A stretch of DNA of 64,000 bases from Chitinophaga pinensis (GCA_945865295.1 CAMBDE010000001.1:23572-87571), one strand, 5' to 3'; shown: positions 9,008 to 17,883, counted from the stretch's first letter. Translations and numbers: made by a program. Notes: generated by a model from the letters alone, not told the origin.

Positions 9008-10359
9008 TGCAATATTATAGTTTAGGAAAACAATCACCGAATGTGGCTTTTAAAACTGCAGCAATAACTGGACAAGCGCCAGATAAGGGATTGTATTTTC
9101 CAACTTCGATACCGCAGTTGACTCCTGAACAAATAGAAAGATTCAAAACCTTGGATAAAGCGAGTTTAGCATTCGAAGTGATGCGTCCCTATATTGGAGG
9201 CACAATAGACGATGTAAGCTTGCAAAAAATATGTAAAGAGACCATTGATTTTGATTTTCCTTTAGTACCTATCACAAAAAATATCCAATCACTTGAATTA
9301 TTTCATGGACCTACTCTAGCATTTAAGGATGTAGGTGCAAGATTCATGAGTAGGTGTTTGGGCTATTTTGCAAATGCAGAAAAAAAAAGTAGTTACGATA
9401 CAACGAAACTAGCAAGTGATTTAACAAGCTTACAAAATAGCAATACCATACTCGTAGCTACCTCTGGAGATACAGGTGGTGCAGTGGCCAATGGTTTTTT
9501 AGGTGTAGAAGGTGTACAGGTCATTATTTTGTATCCAAAAGGCAAAGTGAGTCTAATACAGGAATTACAATTGACTACCTGCGGACAAAATATTACTGCC
9601 TTAGAAGTTGACGGAAGTTTTGACGATTGCCAGGCGATCGTAAAAGAAGCTTTTATGGATGTGGACTTAAATGCAACTTTTCACTTAACTTCTGCTAATT
9701 CAATTAATGTAGCTAGGTGGTTGCCTCAGCAATTGTATTATTTTTTTTCATGGCAACAATGGGTGGCACAATATGGAGATAATACACCTATGCACATCGT
9801 AGTGCCTAGTGGCAACTTTGGAAATATTTGTGCAGGCATGATAGCAAAAGCAAGCGGCTTGCCATTGGGGCATTTGGTAGCAGCATGCAATGCCAATAAT
9901 GTGGTAACAAGGTATTTGAAAACCGGAAATTACGAAGTGAAAAAATCGGTAGAGACTATTTCAAATGCGATGGATGTAGGCAATCCAAGTAATTTTGTGC
10001 GTATCCTTGAAATCATGCAACATAATTTTGATCAATTAAAAAATGGCTTGAGTAGTTATAGCTATGACGATGAAGCCACTAAATCAGCCATCACAAGGGT
10101 TTACAATGATTATGGCTATATCTTAGATCCACACGGTGCAGTTGCATTTTTAGCAGCAGAAGCCTTGATTCAAGAAAAAGGATATGCCGTTATTTTAGAA
10201 ACAGCACATCCTGTAAAATTTCCCGAAGTAGTTGAAGCGGCTATTGGAAAAAAATTAAATATTCCTGCATCTGTACAATACTTATTGGATAAACCTAAGC
10301 AATCCAAACCACTTGAAGCGAATTACGCATCGTTTAAAAATTGGATGTTAGGTCAATAA
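9007..10359 (+). CDS. thrC: Threonine synthase
   Basis: This PLP enzyme converts O-phosphohomoserine to threonine, completing the thrABC pathway. The PLP lysine is in FHGPTLAFKDVGARFMSR (Lys107). The phosphate-contact loop is ATSGDTGGAVANGF, and the C-terminal core has VPSGNFGNICAGMIAKASGLP. The N-terminus (MQYYSLGKQSPNVAFKTA) is the usual short threonine-synthase leader. The 450-residue length is normal. The start codon overlaps the thrB stop by one base, so translation is probably coupled. It ends at a strong hairpin shared with the convergent peptidase gene. Confidence 0.96.
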   Translation: MQYYSLGKQSPNVAFKTAAITGQAPDKGLYFPTSIPQLTPEQIERFKTLDKASLAFEVMRPYIGGTIDDVSLQKICKETIDFDFPLVPITKNIQSLELFHGPTLAFKDVGARFMSRCLGYFANAEKKSSYDTTKLASDLTSLQNSNTILVATSGDTGGAVANGFLGVEGVQVIILYPKGKVSLIQELQLTTCGQNITALEVDGSFDDCQAIVKEAFMDVDLNATFHLTSANSINVARWLPQQLYYFFSWQQWVAQYGDNTPMHIVVPSGNFGNICAGMIAKASGLPLGHLVAACNANNVVTRYLKTGNYEVKKSVETISNAMDVGNPSNFVRILEIMQHNFDQLKNGLSSYSYDDEATKSAITRVYNDYGYILDPHGAVAFLAAEALIQEKGYAVILETAHPVKFPEVVEAAIGKKLNIPASVQYLLDKPKQSKPLEANYASFKNWMLGQ

Positions 10360-10390
10360 AAAAGGCCTCTAAATTAGGAGCCTTTTTTAT
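10358..10390. terminator. Bidirectional intrinsic terminator between thrC and the S9 peptidase gene
   Basis: AAAAAAGGC and GCCTTTTTT form nine perfect pairs, extended by CTCTA/TAGGA with one mismatch and a GU pair around a short loop. U-runs occur on both strands. It starts inside the thrC stop codon and lies in the 76-nt gap between convergent genes. Confidence 0.85.
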
Positions 10391-10435
10391 TAGATGTATT
10401 GATTATAAAAAATTGAATATATTTTGAATTTAGGT

Positions 10436-12853
10436 TTATTTTCCCTTCAAGTATTTATCCAACCAACGACCTTGCTCATACAATAAGTGCAATACATTTT
10501 CTTTTCCTCTGTATCCATGCGCTTCATAAGGTAAGTATACAAAACGCACTGTACCTCCATGACCTTTGATGGCTGCATATAAACGCTCACTATTGATTGG
10601 GAAAGTACCTGTGTTATCATCCATCTCACCGTGCGTTAATAAAATAGGCGTCTTGATTTTATTAGCATGTGCAAAAGGACTCATGTCTAAATACAATTGA
10701 GGTGCTTGCCAGAAAGTTCTGTCTTCGTTTTGAAATCCAAAAGGCGTCAAGGTTCTGTTATAAGCCCCACTGCGCGCAATACCTGCTTTGAATAAATTAC
10801 TATGCGCTAATACGTTCGCTGTCATGAATGCACCATAACTATGTCCACCAATTCCAAATTTATTACGATCACTCACGCCCATGCCCACTAATTTATCAAT
10901 TGCTGCATTTGCATTTAAAATTAATTGATTAACAAAAACATCGTTTGGTTTCTTGTCAGGAGAAGTAGCTACAATCGGCATTTCTGCATTGTCTAAGATC
11001 GCATAACCTTGTGTCACATAAAAGACAGGAGAACCCCAACTTAATGTAGTAAACTTATGTTGGTTCCCTCTAATCTGACTTGCATCGGCAGCACTTGTAA
11101 ATTCTCTAGGATAAGCCCAAAGTAAAGTAGGCAAAGGGCCATCTTTTTCTTTGTTATAGCCCTTAGGTAAATACAAGTCGCCTGTTAAATCTACACCGTC
11201 GGCTCTTTTATATTTAATTTTTTCTTTTGTTACCCCTTCCATGCTCGCATAAGGATTGCTAAAATTCGTCAATGAAACAGAAGTATTGGCTTGTAAGGCT
11301 TTTAAATAATAATTAGGCACTTCTTTTTCTGTTTCTCTACGCGTGATGATTTTTAAAGTAGCAGCATCTAATACATCTACTACATATTCAAAACAATCTT
11401 CTTTACTGCGCCAAACAATCTCGTTTGTTTTAGTATCTAAGTTGTAGATAGATAAATAAGGAAGATCTCCTTTATCAGAAGCACCAGTGGTGTTGTTCAT
11501 TAACACACTACGAGCATTGTTCACTGTGGCAATGACATCTTTACCGAATTTATTTTTATGCGTAACAGGATTACCCAAATTGGTATAGGCGTCTGTTAAG
11601 CTTCTTTCATATAAAGTGGTTAAGCTATGTGCAGCGTGATTGTATATGCTGACTTTATAACGTTGTTTGGTTCTTAGCACTTCGGTCACTAAAGCGAGTG
11701 TTTCATCACCCCAGCTGATATTTGAAAAACGTGTAGCTGTTTTAAATAATTCTTTAGGCGCTTCGTTAAATGGTGCAGTCATCGCCATCACGGCATCATG
11801 AAAAGGTATAGCTTTTTTAATCAATCCACTATCTAAAGGCATCGCATACACAATGGTAGCCGCTTCGTCATCCTTCCACTCAAAACCACGAGGTGCATTT
11901 TGTACGTTGTCATAACCACTCGCAGTACCTTCTGCAGAAGGCAATTGCGCAATTGTTTTTACCAAGGCACCAGCCTTATCCAATACTTGCATAGAAGATG
12001 CAAAACCATAAGCTGTTACTAAATAAGAGAAAGGTTTATTTAAAGTACGTGTAAGGATATAATTTTTATCAGGAGAGATACTAAAGCTATTGGTCAATGC
12101 AGGTGCACCAATTTTAGTTTCCACGCCATTTTTATTTTTAACCAATTGACTCTTCGCTAAAAACTCAAATACATATTCATCAAAAGGAGATTTGATCAAG
12201 TCTTGATAAGTGACACTAGGAGCCGCTTTGCCTAAGTTCTCTTGAATAGTTGGGCCTTTAGGTGTGATAGGTCTTTGAGCTAAAGCAGATGCGGTGTTCA
12301 CATTCACTTTATACATTAGGGTAGCGTCATCTAACCAAACTAAGCTTGCGCCTAAAATTAAATTAGCAGCAGTTTTATTTATTTTTTGACAAGTCAAAGA
12401 TGATAAATCAATCACGTATACGTCTACCGCATTTGCAGACACATTGTAAAAAGCAATTTTATTTTCTGCAGGATTCCATGTTGGACTCAATGCAGCAATG
12501 GTTGCAGGCATGCCTTTAATTACTAAAGCTTTATTTGTAGCAATCACTTTAATGGTCATGCCCTTGATATAATTCTGACGGGTAGGCGAAAAATTGTTTG
12601 GATTTAAACGAAGACCAGCAATTTTAAATTCAGCTTGCCCAAGCTCTTCTACTAAAGGATAAGAAGGACGCTCCATTACAAGCATATGTTTTGCATTTCC
12701 ATCTACACTAATAGATGGTGTAGGCGCTGCTAACAATAAGTCAGCAATTTCTTTTGGTGGAACTTGATAAGCAGTTGCATCTTGTGCAAAACTATTGATG
12801 CTCAATAAGGCTAGCATTAAAAAGCCAGTAACAGATCCTATGATTTTTTTCAT
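10436..12853 (-). CDS. Secreted prolyl-oligopeptidase family (S9) serine peptidase
   Basis: This is a large exported alpha/beta-hydrolase peptidase. With the start at 12853, the N-terminus MKKIIGSVTGFLMLALLSI ending NSFAQ is a clear Sec signal peptide. An upstream in-frame ATG at 12895 would put 14 residues before it and is disfavoured. The middle third is a beta-propeller-like region. The catalytic domain at the C-terminus has the nucleophile in GIGGHSYGAFMTANVLAHS (Ser about 672), the acid in HGEMDDNTGTFP and the histidine in YEAHGYRG. The length of 805 residues and gene context match the glutamyl/acyl-aminoacyl type S9 peptidases common in Bacteroidota. It probably degrades peptides in the periplasm; substrate specificity is not readable. 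Confidence 0.9.
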   Translation of the reverse strand: MKKIIGSVTGFLMLALLSINSFAQDATAYQVPPKEIADLLLAAPTPSISVDGNAKHMLVMERPSYPLVEELGQAEFKIAGLRLNPNNFSPTRQNYIKGMTIKVIATNKALVIKGMPATIAALSPTWNPAENKIAFYNVSANAVDVYVIDLSSLTCQKINKTAANLILGASLVWLDDATLMYKVNVNTASALAQRPITPKGPTIQENLGKAAPSVTYQDLIKSPFDEYVFEFLAKSQLVKNKNGVETKIGAPALTNSFSISPDKNYILTRTLNKPFSYLVTAYGFASSMQVLDKAGALVKTIAQLPSAEGTASGYDNVQNAPRGFEWKDDEAATIVYAMPLDSGLIKKAIPFHDAVMAMTAPFNEAPKELFKTATRFSNISWGDETLALVTEVLRTKQRYKVSIYNHAAHSLTTLYERSLTDAYTNLGNPVTHKNKFGKDVIATVNNARSVLMNNTTGASDKGDLPYLSIYNLDTKTNEIVWRSKEDCFEYVVDVLDAATLKIITRRETEKEVPNYYLKALQANTSVSLTNFSNPYASMEGVTKEKIKYKRADGVDLTGDLYLPKGYNKEKDGPLPTLLWAYPREFTSAADASQIRGNQHKFTTLSWGSPVFYVTQGYAILDNAEMPIVATSPDKKPNDVFVNQLILNANAAIDKLVGMGVSDRNKFGIGGHSYGAFMTANVLAHSNLFKAGIARSGAYNRTLTPFGFQNEDRTFWQAPQLYLDMSPFAHANKIKTPILLTHGEMDDNTGTFPINSERLYAAIKGHGGTVRFVYLPYEAHGYRGKENVLHLLYEQGRWLDKYLKGK

Positions 12854-12880
12854 ACAATTGATTTTACCTAAATTAAGATA

Positions 12881-12911
12881 AAAATCTACATCCAAGCATA
12901 CCTTCTATCAA
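12881..12911 (-). promoter_or_regulatory. Probable promoter of the S9 peptidase gene
   Basis: On the minus strand TTG (12911-12909) and TAGATTTT (12888-12881) are separated by 20 nt. This is close to the Bacteroidota consensus, with the last base of the -7 box differing. Transcription would begin near 12875, 20 or so nt before the ATG at 12853. This also argues against the upstream in-frame start at 12895. Confidence 0.45.
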
Positions 12912-12966
12912 AAAATCTCCCAATTGATTCTTAAATAATCCACGCATTTGGGTTAAAAATAGGCGT

Positions 12967-12998
12967 TTAAAAAAACGGCCCCTAAAATAGGAGCCGTC
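12967..12998 (-). terminator. Intrinsic terminator of the nitroreductase gene
   Basis: Read on the minus strand, CGGC-T-CCTA, a short loop, and TAGG-G-GCCG form a stem with one internal mismatch, followed by seven T. It lies downstream of the nitroreductase stop at 13061 and ahead of the next minus-strand gene, so the two are separate transcription units. Confidence 0.8.
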
Positions 12999-13060
12999 TC
13001 AATTCAAAAGTATAGTTAACAGCTGGTAATATTTTTTAAATAACTGCTAGCTAGTTTTAA

Positions 13061-13690
13061 TTATTTTCTGATGATCAATTTTTCAGGTGCTCTTCTTACT
13101 TTCTTAGCCCCTGATAAATAATCATTTGCAGCATCTCTGTAACCTAAAGTCACGGCTACTGCACTGTGTAAGCCTAATGCTGTTAAACCTAATATTTCAT
13201 CGACTGCGTCTGGCTTAAATCCTTCCATTGGTGTTGCATCAATCTCCTCAGCAGCAGCAGCAACCAATGCAAATCCTAAAGCAAGATAAGCTTGCTTGTC
13301 TGCCCATACTCTTGCTTGTTCAGGCGTCTTGTTTTTGAATGAACCATTAATGGCACCAGAAAAATCATTTAAAGTATCTACTGCTACACCTCTTTCCGCT
13401 GCAATTTCTTGCATGTACTCTGCTATTTCTTTCTCAGAAATAGTATTCCAAGCTGCAAAAACAATGACAGCCGACCCGTCCACCACTTGTGCTTGATTGT
13501 AAAATGCAGGAAGTAATTTTTTTCTTGTTTCTTCATCTTCTACTACAATAATAGAATAAGGCGTTAAACCAAAGCCACTAGGTGCTAAGCGAGTCGCTTC
13601 AATGATGGTATCTAATTTTTCTGCAGGAATTTTAGTTCCGTTCATTTTCTTTACTGCGTAGCGCCATTTAAGGCTGTCTAATAAACTCAT
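13061..13690 (-). CDS. NAD(P)H-dependent nitroreductase family oxidoreductase
   Basis: This FMN-binding reductase of the NfsB/nitroreductase fold has 209 residues, the normal size for the family. The N-terminus carries KWRYAVKKMNGTKIP, where Arg and Lys bind FMN phosphate, and the ARLAPSGFGLTPYSIIVV-like segment (TRLAPSGFGLTP) is the classic helix-strand cofactor contact. The C-terminus has LGYRDAANDYLSGAKKVRR, matching the usual GYR-D motif. Physiological substrates of these enzymes (quinones, nitroaromatics, flavins) cannot be told from sequence. It is monocistronic, with a TAACTTTG -7 box upstream and its own terminator. Confidence 0.9.
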   Translation of the reverse strand: MSLLDSLKWRYAVKKMNGTKIPAEKLDTIIEATRLAPSGFGLTPYSIIVVEDEETRKKLLPAFYNQAQVVDGSAVIVFAAWNTISEKEIAEYMQEIAAERGVAVDTLNDFSGAINGSFKNKTPEQARVWADKQAYLALGFALVAAAAEEIDATPMEGFKPDAVDEILGLTALGLHSAVAVTLGYRDAANDYLSGAKKVRRAPEKLIIRK

Positions 13691-13727
13691 TGTATGTTGT
13701 TTTATATTTATTTCAATGTTTGAACAT

Positions 13728-13735
13728 CAAAGTTA
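13728..13735 (-). promoter_or_regulatory. -7 box (TAACTTTG) upstream of the nitroreductase gene
   Basis: On the minus strand TAACTTTG is a perfect TAnnTTTG match about 38 nt upstream of the ATG at 13690. No good TTG element lies at the usual 17-23 nt distance, so the call rests on the -7 box and its position. Confidence 0.4.
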
Positions 13736-13805
13736 AACTAATTAAGTGATCCTGCCTAATAAACAATCGCAATATGAAATAGTTTAAAACGAGTAACTTT
13801 ATCGT

Positions 13806-14153
13806 ATGCTATTTAATAAAACCTTTAAGCAGTTTCTTGCACTAGCTATGCTAGTGGTTTTTGCATTTAGCATCACGCCACAAAAATCGATTCACGATTT
13901 AGTTGCGGAACATATGGATCCAACCAGTTGTTCAGTGCATAAGGATTTGCCCATTGAGCAAATTGAAAACGCAGCACTGCATTGTAGTTTTGATTTTCAG
14001 TTAGCCACGACGCCTTTTGTGGACTACGATTTTAGTATAGAAATTGCAATACCTATTGTAGCAAAAGCGCGTAATATAAATTATGCTGCAGCGCCTATTG
14101 AGCAATACGCTATCATCTCTGACTCTCGTGGTCCCCCATCTTTTATTTGTTAG
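13806..14153 (+). CDS. Small exported protein with C-terminal RGPP motif, upstream of a TonB receptor
   Basis: This 115-residue protein has a signal peptide of about 25 residues (LALAMLVVFAFSI). The mature part contains scattered His/Cys/Asp residues: IHDLVAEHMDPTSCSVH, then ALHCSFDFQ. It ends in SDSRGPPSFIC. From memory, many short Bacteroidota exported proteins encoded just upstream of TonB-dependent receptors share the pattern 'HDLxxxH ... RGPP'. I do not know an experimentally assigned function. The gene is 103 nt ahead of the receptor gene on the same strand, so a joint role in metal handling is a reasonable guess. The His/Cys pattern would suit metal binding; this is an inference. Confidence 0.75.
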   Translation: MLFNKTFKQFLALAMLVVFAFSITPQKSIHDLVAEHMDPTSCSVHKDLPIEQIENAALHCSFDFQLATTPFVDYDFSIEIAIPIVAKARNINYAAAPIEQYAIISDSRGPPSFIC

Positions 14154-14256
14154 AAATATAATTGACTTATGAGTAAGTTGATTACGTATGAATAGGCATC
14201 CCTCTATTTACGGATAGTAGATGCAGATTGTGTTTGAATAACAAATAATAATAGTC

Positions 14257-16686
14257 ATGAAAAAATATTTATATGCTGCACTCTTAATGAGTATAGGATT
14301 GGTTTTTACAAGCTTAGCAATAGCGCAACAATTTACATTAACAGGAAAAGTTTTTGATAAAGCCACAGGTAAAATATTACCAGGTGCAAGTGTCTATCTT
14401 CCAGAAATTAAAAAAGGCATCCTTGCAAATAAAGAGGGTGTTTTCATAATCAATATCGAAAAAGGCTCGCATGTGTTGGAGATTAGTTATGTGGGCTATG
14501 CCACCGATGTAGAAAACATCAAACTGCAAAATAACTTAGAGCAAAATTTTTATCTAAATAGTTCGGTATTAGAAGGAGGCAATGTGATTGTCACTAGTTT
14601 TTTAAGAGCCACATCTACAAGACGCACGCCCACGCCAGTGACCATTATTAAAAAGGAAGAATTATTCCGAGGTGTGTCTAGTAATTTAATTGACGCCTTA
14701 TCTAAAGTACCCGGTGTGTCGCAGATTTCAACAGGGCCAGCAATTTCAAAACCAATCATTCGTGGATTGGGTTACAACCGTGTGGTGGTGATGAACGACG
14801 GGATTAGACAAGAGGGACAACAATGGGGTGATGAGCATGGTATTGAAGTTGATGAATACAATGTTAGCCGAACAGAAGTATTGAAAGTGCCTGCATCCTT
14901 GATTTACGGGTCGGATGCCTTAGCGGGTGTCATCAATATTATTTCCAATGTCCCAGTGAGTGAAGGGGTGCTTAAAGGAAATGTATTTTCCAATTATCAA
15001 ACCAATAATCGAATGATGGGGAATCATTTTGACATTGCAGGTAATAAAAATGGATTTATTTGGGGGGTTAATTATAGTGCAAAAAACGTAGGCGATTATA
15101 AAAATAAATATGACGGATCTGTTTTTAATTCAAGATTTTTAGAACGCAATGGTGGTGGCTATATTGGTATTGAAAAAGACTGGGGGTATTTACAATTGTC
15201 TTTCAGTAATTTTTACCAACACCTAGGTATTATAGAAGGTGATCGCGCTGCAAATGGTCGGTTTATGATGCTGAAGGATTTGGGTGGTATTGCAGAGGAA
15301 GTGATTGTAGATGCTGCAGAGGAAAAAAGATTTACACCTCGTGTGCCAATGCAAAAAATCCAACACACTAAATACACTTTAGATAATAATGTTAAAATTG
15401 GCAATGACCGATTGAAAGCCACATTTGGATTACAAAGAAACCAAAGAATGGAATTTGGCAATGCATTAGACTTAGATGAAAAAGAATTGTTTTTTGATTT
15501 AAATACATTCAATTACTCGGTACAATATTTACAAGCAGAAAAAAATAATTGGAAAAATACATTTGGTGTAAATGGTATGCGTCAAACCAATACCAATAGA
15601 GGTGAGGAAGCCTTGGTGCCAGATTATACTAGTTTTGATATTGGTGCATTTTACTATACTCAAAAAAGAACAGACAAAACAAGTTGGAGTGGAGGGTTAC
15701 GCTATGACCAAAAGTATATGAACTATATTGATCCTGCACAATTTGTATGTCCTCCAGGCTTAGCATGTATTGCGTTGTATGACCCTAAAGAGAGTAATAA
15801 ACAATTCAATAATTTTTCGGGAGCAATAGGTGTAGCGCATGATTTGAGTGATCAGCTCACTTTGAAATTTAATATCGCACGAGGATTCCGCGCACCGAAT
15901 ATGGCGGAGTTGGCTTCTTATGGCGCGCACGAAGGCACTAATAGATTCGAGTATGGTAATGAATTATTAAAATCTGAAAAGAGCTTACAATTTGATGCTG
16001 CAGTAGAATGGAGCAATGAACATATCAGTGTTGCAGGGAATGTATTTTATAATACGGTGAGCGATTATATCTTTTATCAAAAATTATCTGCAGTTGGTGG
16101 AGGAGATTCAATCATCATGGACTATGCACATAGTTTAGATGGAGATAAATTGTATGCTTTTGCATTTAGACAAAAAGATGCACACTTGTATGGTGCAGAA
16201 TTCAATATCGATATTCATCCACACCCATTAGATTGGTTGCATGTAGAGAATAGTGTGAGTTTGATTCGTGGACAATTTAAAGAAGCATTAGATGACTCCA
16301 AAAATTTACCAGGTATTCCAAGTGCAAGATGGTTGTCTGAAATTAGGATCGAACTATTCAAAAAATCAAAAGCGATCAAGAATAGTTTTATCAATGTACA
16401 ATTAGACAATGTGTTTGCACAAAACAATCCTTTTACTGGATACAATACAGAAACACAAACACCAGCTTACACTTTATTGAATATTGGCTATAGCACGCAG
16501 ATACAACATCGCAATAAAACATTATTCAGTCTGTCATTGGTGGGACAAAATATTACGGATGTGGCGTATCAACATCACTTGAATCGTCTAAAGTATGGTC
16601 CAGTGAATGAGGCCACCGGCCGCATGGGTGTATTTAATATGGGCCGCAATTTTAGTTTCAAAGTGAATATTCCGATTGGGAATTAA
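14257..16686 (+). CDS. TonB-dependent outer-membrane receptor with carboxypeptidase-like N-terminal domain
   Basis: This 809-residue receptor has a signal peptide (residues 1 to about 24, ending IAQQ). A carboxypeptidase-regulatory-like domain covers about 27-105 (LTGKVFDKATGKILPGASVY). The plug is about 120-230, with SNLIDALSKVPGVSQIS, KPIIRGLGYNRVVVMNDG and GSDALAGVINII. A 22-strand-type barrel runs to the C-terminus. The plug motif GIRQEGQQWGDEHGIEVDEY is typical of Bacteroidota receptors that I associate with metal or metal-complex uptake, though the ligand cannot be read. No SusD partner is adjacent. It follows the small RGPP protein and ends at a 13-bp hairpin, so the two form a likely unit. 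Confidence 0.92.
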   Translation: MKKYLYAALLMSIGLVFTSLAIAQQFTLTGKVFDKATGKILPGASVYLPEIKKGILANKEGVFIINIEKGSHVLEISYVGYATDVENIKLQNNLEQNFYLNSSVLEGGNVIVTSFLRATSTRRTPTPVTIIKKEELFRGVSSNLIDALSKVPGVSQISTGPAISKPIIRGLGYNRVVVMNDGIRQEGQQWGDEHGIEVDEYNVSRTEVLKVPASLIYGSDALAGVINIISNVPVSEGVLKGNVFSNYQTNNRMMGNHFDIAGNKNGFIWGVNYSAKNVGDYKNKYDGSVFNSRFLERNGGGYIGIEKDWGYLQLSFSNFYQHLGIIEGDRAANGRFMMLKDLGGIAEEVIVDAAEEKRFTPRVPMQKIQHTKYTLDNNVKIGNDRLKATFGLQRNQRMEFGNALDLDEKELFFDLNTFNYSVQYLQAEKNNWKNTFGVNGMRQTNTNRGEEALVPDYTSFDIGAFYYTQKRTDKTSWSGGLRYDQKYMNYIDPAQFVCPPGLACIALYDPKESNKQFNNFSGAIGVAHDLSDQLTLKFNIARGFRAPNMAELASYGAHEGTNRFEYGNELLKSEKSLQFDAAVEWSNEHISVAGNVFYNTVSDYIFYQKLSAVGGGDSIIMDYAHSLDGDKLYAFAFRQKDAHLYGAEFNIDIHPHPLDWLHVENSVSLIRGQFKEALDDSKNLPGIPSARWLSEIRIELFKKSKAIKNSFINVQLDNVFAQNNPFTGYNTETQTPAYTLLNIGYSTQIQHRNKTLFSLSLVGQNITDVAYQHHLNRLKYGPVNEATGRMGVFNMGRNFSFKVNIPIGN

Positions 16687-16700
16687 TATTAATTGTGAAA

Positions 16701-16736
16701 TAACTCAATGGGTTGATTTTTTTACCCATTGAGTTA
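16701..16736. terminator. Perfect 13-bp hairpin between convergent genes
   Basis: TAACTCAATGGGT (16701-16713) and ACCCATTGAGTTA (16724-16736) are exact reverse complements around a T-rich loop of ten bases. The hairpin lies between the TonB receptor stop (16686) and the end of the convergent small membrane protein gene (16750), and can act for both directions. U-runs after the stem are poor, so it may be a stability or Rho-assisted end. Confidence 0.7.
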
Positions 16737-16749
16737 CTTCATTATACAA

Positions 16750-17013
16750 TTAAATCAGTTGCATAGTAAGATAGATAAAACCCAAATTCGCAATAGTTCT
16801 AAAGTAAAGCCAATTTTTAGTAGACTTTTCTATAGTTTCTTTGTCTTTTATTATTTTATAAATTAAATATATAATGAGACTTAGATTTATCGCCCATGCA
16901 ATTGCTAATATGATAACAAGTGTTTGATTTAGATATAAGCGTTTACTAATTGAGTAAAAGATATATAATAGAAGCGTATTAAAACTTGTTAAATCATTTA
17001 AAGATTCTTTCAT
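16750..17013 (-). CDS. Small two-helix membrane protein, unknown function
   Basis: This 87-residue reading frame encodes two clear hydrophobic helices: about residues 31-53 (TLVIILAIAWAINLSLIIYL) and a weaker C-terminal one about 68-86. A Lys/Glu-rich cytoplasmic-type loop between them (KIIKDKETIEKSTK) helps orientation. I do not recognise a family. It lies between the receptor gene and the toxin-antitoxin pair, on the strand of the latter, with about 70 nt to the PIN gene. The ordered hydrophobic pattern in a strand-consistent position supports a real gene. No ribosome-binding site is visible, which is usual here. Confidence 0.5.
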   Translation of the reverse strand: MKESLNDLTSFNTLLLYIFYSISKRLYLNQTLVIILAIAWAINLSLIIYLIYKIIKDKETIEKSTKNWLYFRTIANLGFIYLTMQLI

Positions 17014-17085
17014 AAATTTTCTTTCTTATACAATTTAATCCAGGACTTTCATAAAAAGATCGAACTTAGAATAGACTCTAAGCAT

Positions 17086-17541
17086 TTATTTTTCATTAGC
17101 AATTTCTAGTGCTTTAATAATCAAAGCATCACTAATTCTAAAATTAGTAGTTTGTATTTTTTCTAAATAATATTTTACTGAATGAATGAAACCGAGTCTC
17201 TTTGCAGTTATTAAAATACCAACACTGCCAGTAAATCTTAAACTTAATGTAGTTGCAATTTTTCGTGCCTTTAAATCGTCAATTATTAAGAATCCATCAT
17301 TTTCTAATGCATTCATGATAATACTAGATTCTCCTGGCCCTAAATTAAAGTTCTTTAAAAAGGATTGCTCAAAATTATAAGCTGGCTCAATGATTATCCA
17401 AGAAGGTAAAGTTTCATTCCACTCTGCATTAATAAAGTTTGTAATAAAAACATTACCATAAATCTTATTTAAAAGGTCTATGGCTTCGATTTTATTTAGA
17501 ATGATAAGTGTGCTTGTATCAACGTATACTTTCTCTTGCAT
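17086..17541 (-). CDS. PIN-like DUF3368 toxin of a type II toxin-antitoxin pair
   Basis: This is a predicted Mg-dependent ribonuclease toxin. The N-terminus VYVDTSTLIILNK has the first PIN aspartate. The middle has FNLGPGESSIIMNALE, the DUF3368 signature Glu motif, then FLIIDDLKARKIATTLSL with the acidic pair, and VGILITAKRLGFIHSV. The end FRISDALIIKALE is also typical of DUF3368. The 151-residue length is right. Its start overlaps the upstream antitoxin frame by 23 nt, as expected for co-translated pairs. The catalytic acids appear intact, so the toxin is probably active. RNA target unknown. Confidence 0.85.
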   Translation of the reverse strand: MQEKVYVDTSTLIILNKIEAIDLLNKIYGNVFITNFINAEWNETLPSWIIIEPAYNFEQSFLKNFNLGPGESSIIMNALENDGFLIIDDLKARKIATTLSLRFTGSVGILITAKRLGFIHSVKYYLEKIQTTNFRISDALIIKALEIANEK

Positions 17542-17761
17542 TGCTTACATCTGATTCTAAATCAGATGCAGGATGATTGATAACAGACACATTGTAATTT
17601 TTTAGTAAATCCATAAATTCTGAGATAGTGTAACCGGCACTTCTTGCAGCTTGACTCATAGTAAGTCTCCCAGCTTCAAAAAGCTTGGCAGCTAAAAAAG
17701 TTTTTAATTCTTGATTATCTGCTTTTAGCTCGTCAGGTAATTCCAATTCTATGGTTTTCAT
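17519..17761 (-). CDS. UPF0175 family antitoxin
   Basis: This 80-residue DNA-binding antitoxin precedes the PIN toxin in the same operon. The segment FLAAKLFEAGRLTMSQAARSAG fits the UPF0175 pattern (a ribbon-like N-terminus followed by helix-turn-helix), with YTISEFMDLLKNYNVSVI as the following helix and toxin-contact tail. UPF0175 with DUF3368 is a recognised pairing. The overlap of 23 nt with the toxin is long enough to demand coupled translation. Autorepression at the upstream region (17762-17933) is expected for such modules but no operator has been proven here. Confidence 0.82.
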   Translation of the reverse strand: MKTIELELPDELKADNQELKTFLAAKLFEAGRLTMSQAARSAGYTISEFMDLLKNYNVSVINHPASDLESDVSNARESIR

Positions 17762-17861
17762 TTTACTAAATTAATACTTATATCTTTTAAACAATCAATT
17801 TGTTTCCTGCATTTGATCGGGTGATAAATATGCCTGAAATTCAATTTTATTATAATGCACA

Positions 17862-17883
17862 TTTAAAGTATTTCTACTTTAAA
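17862..17883. repeat. Perfect 9-bp inverted repeat between antitoxin and M20 peptidase genes
   Basis: TTTAAAGTA (17862-17870) and TACTTTAAA (17875-17883) are exact reverse complements with loop TTTC. It lies in the divergent space between the antitoxin (starts 17761, minus) and the peptidase (starts 17934, plus), 51 nt ahead of the latter. It could be an operator for either gene. There is no U-run, so a terminator is less likely. Confidence 0.55.
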
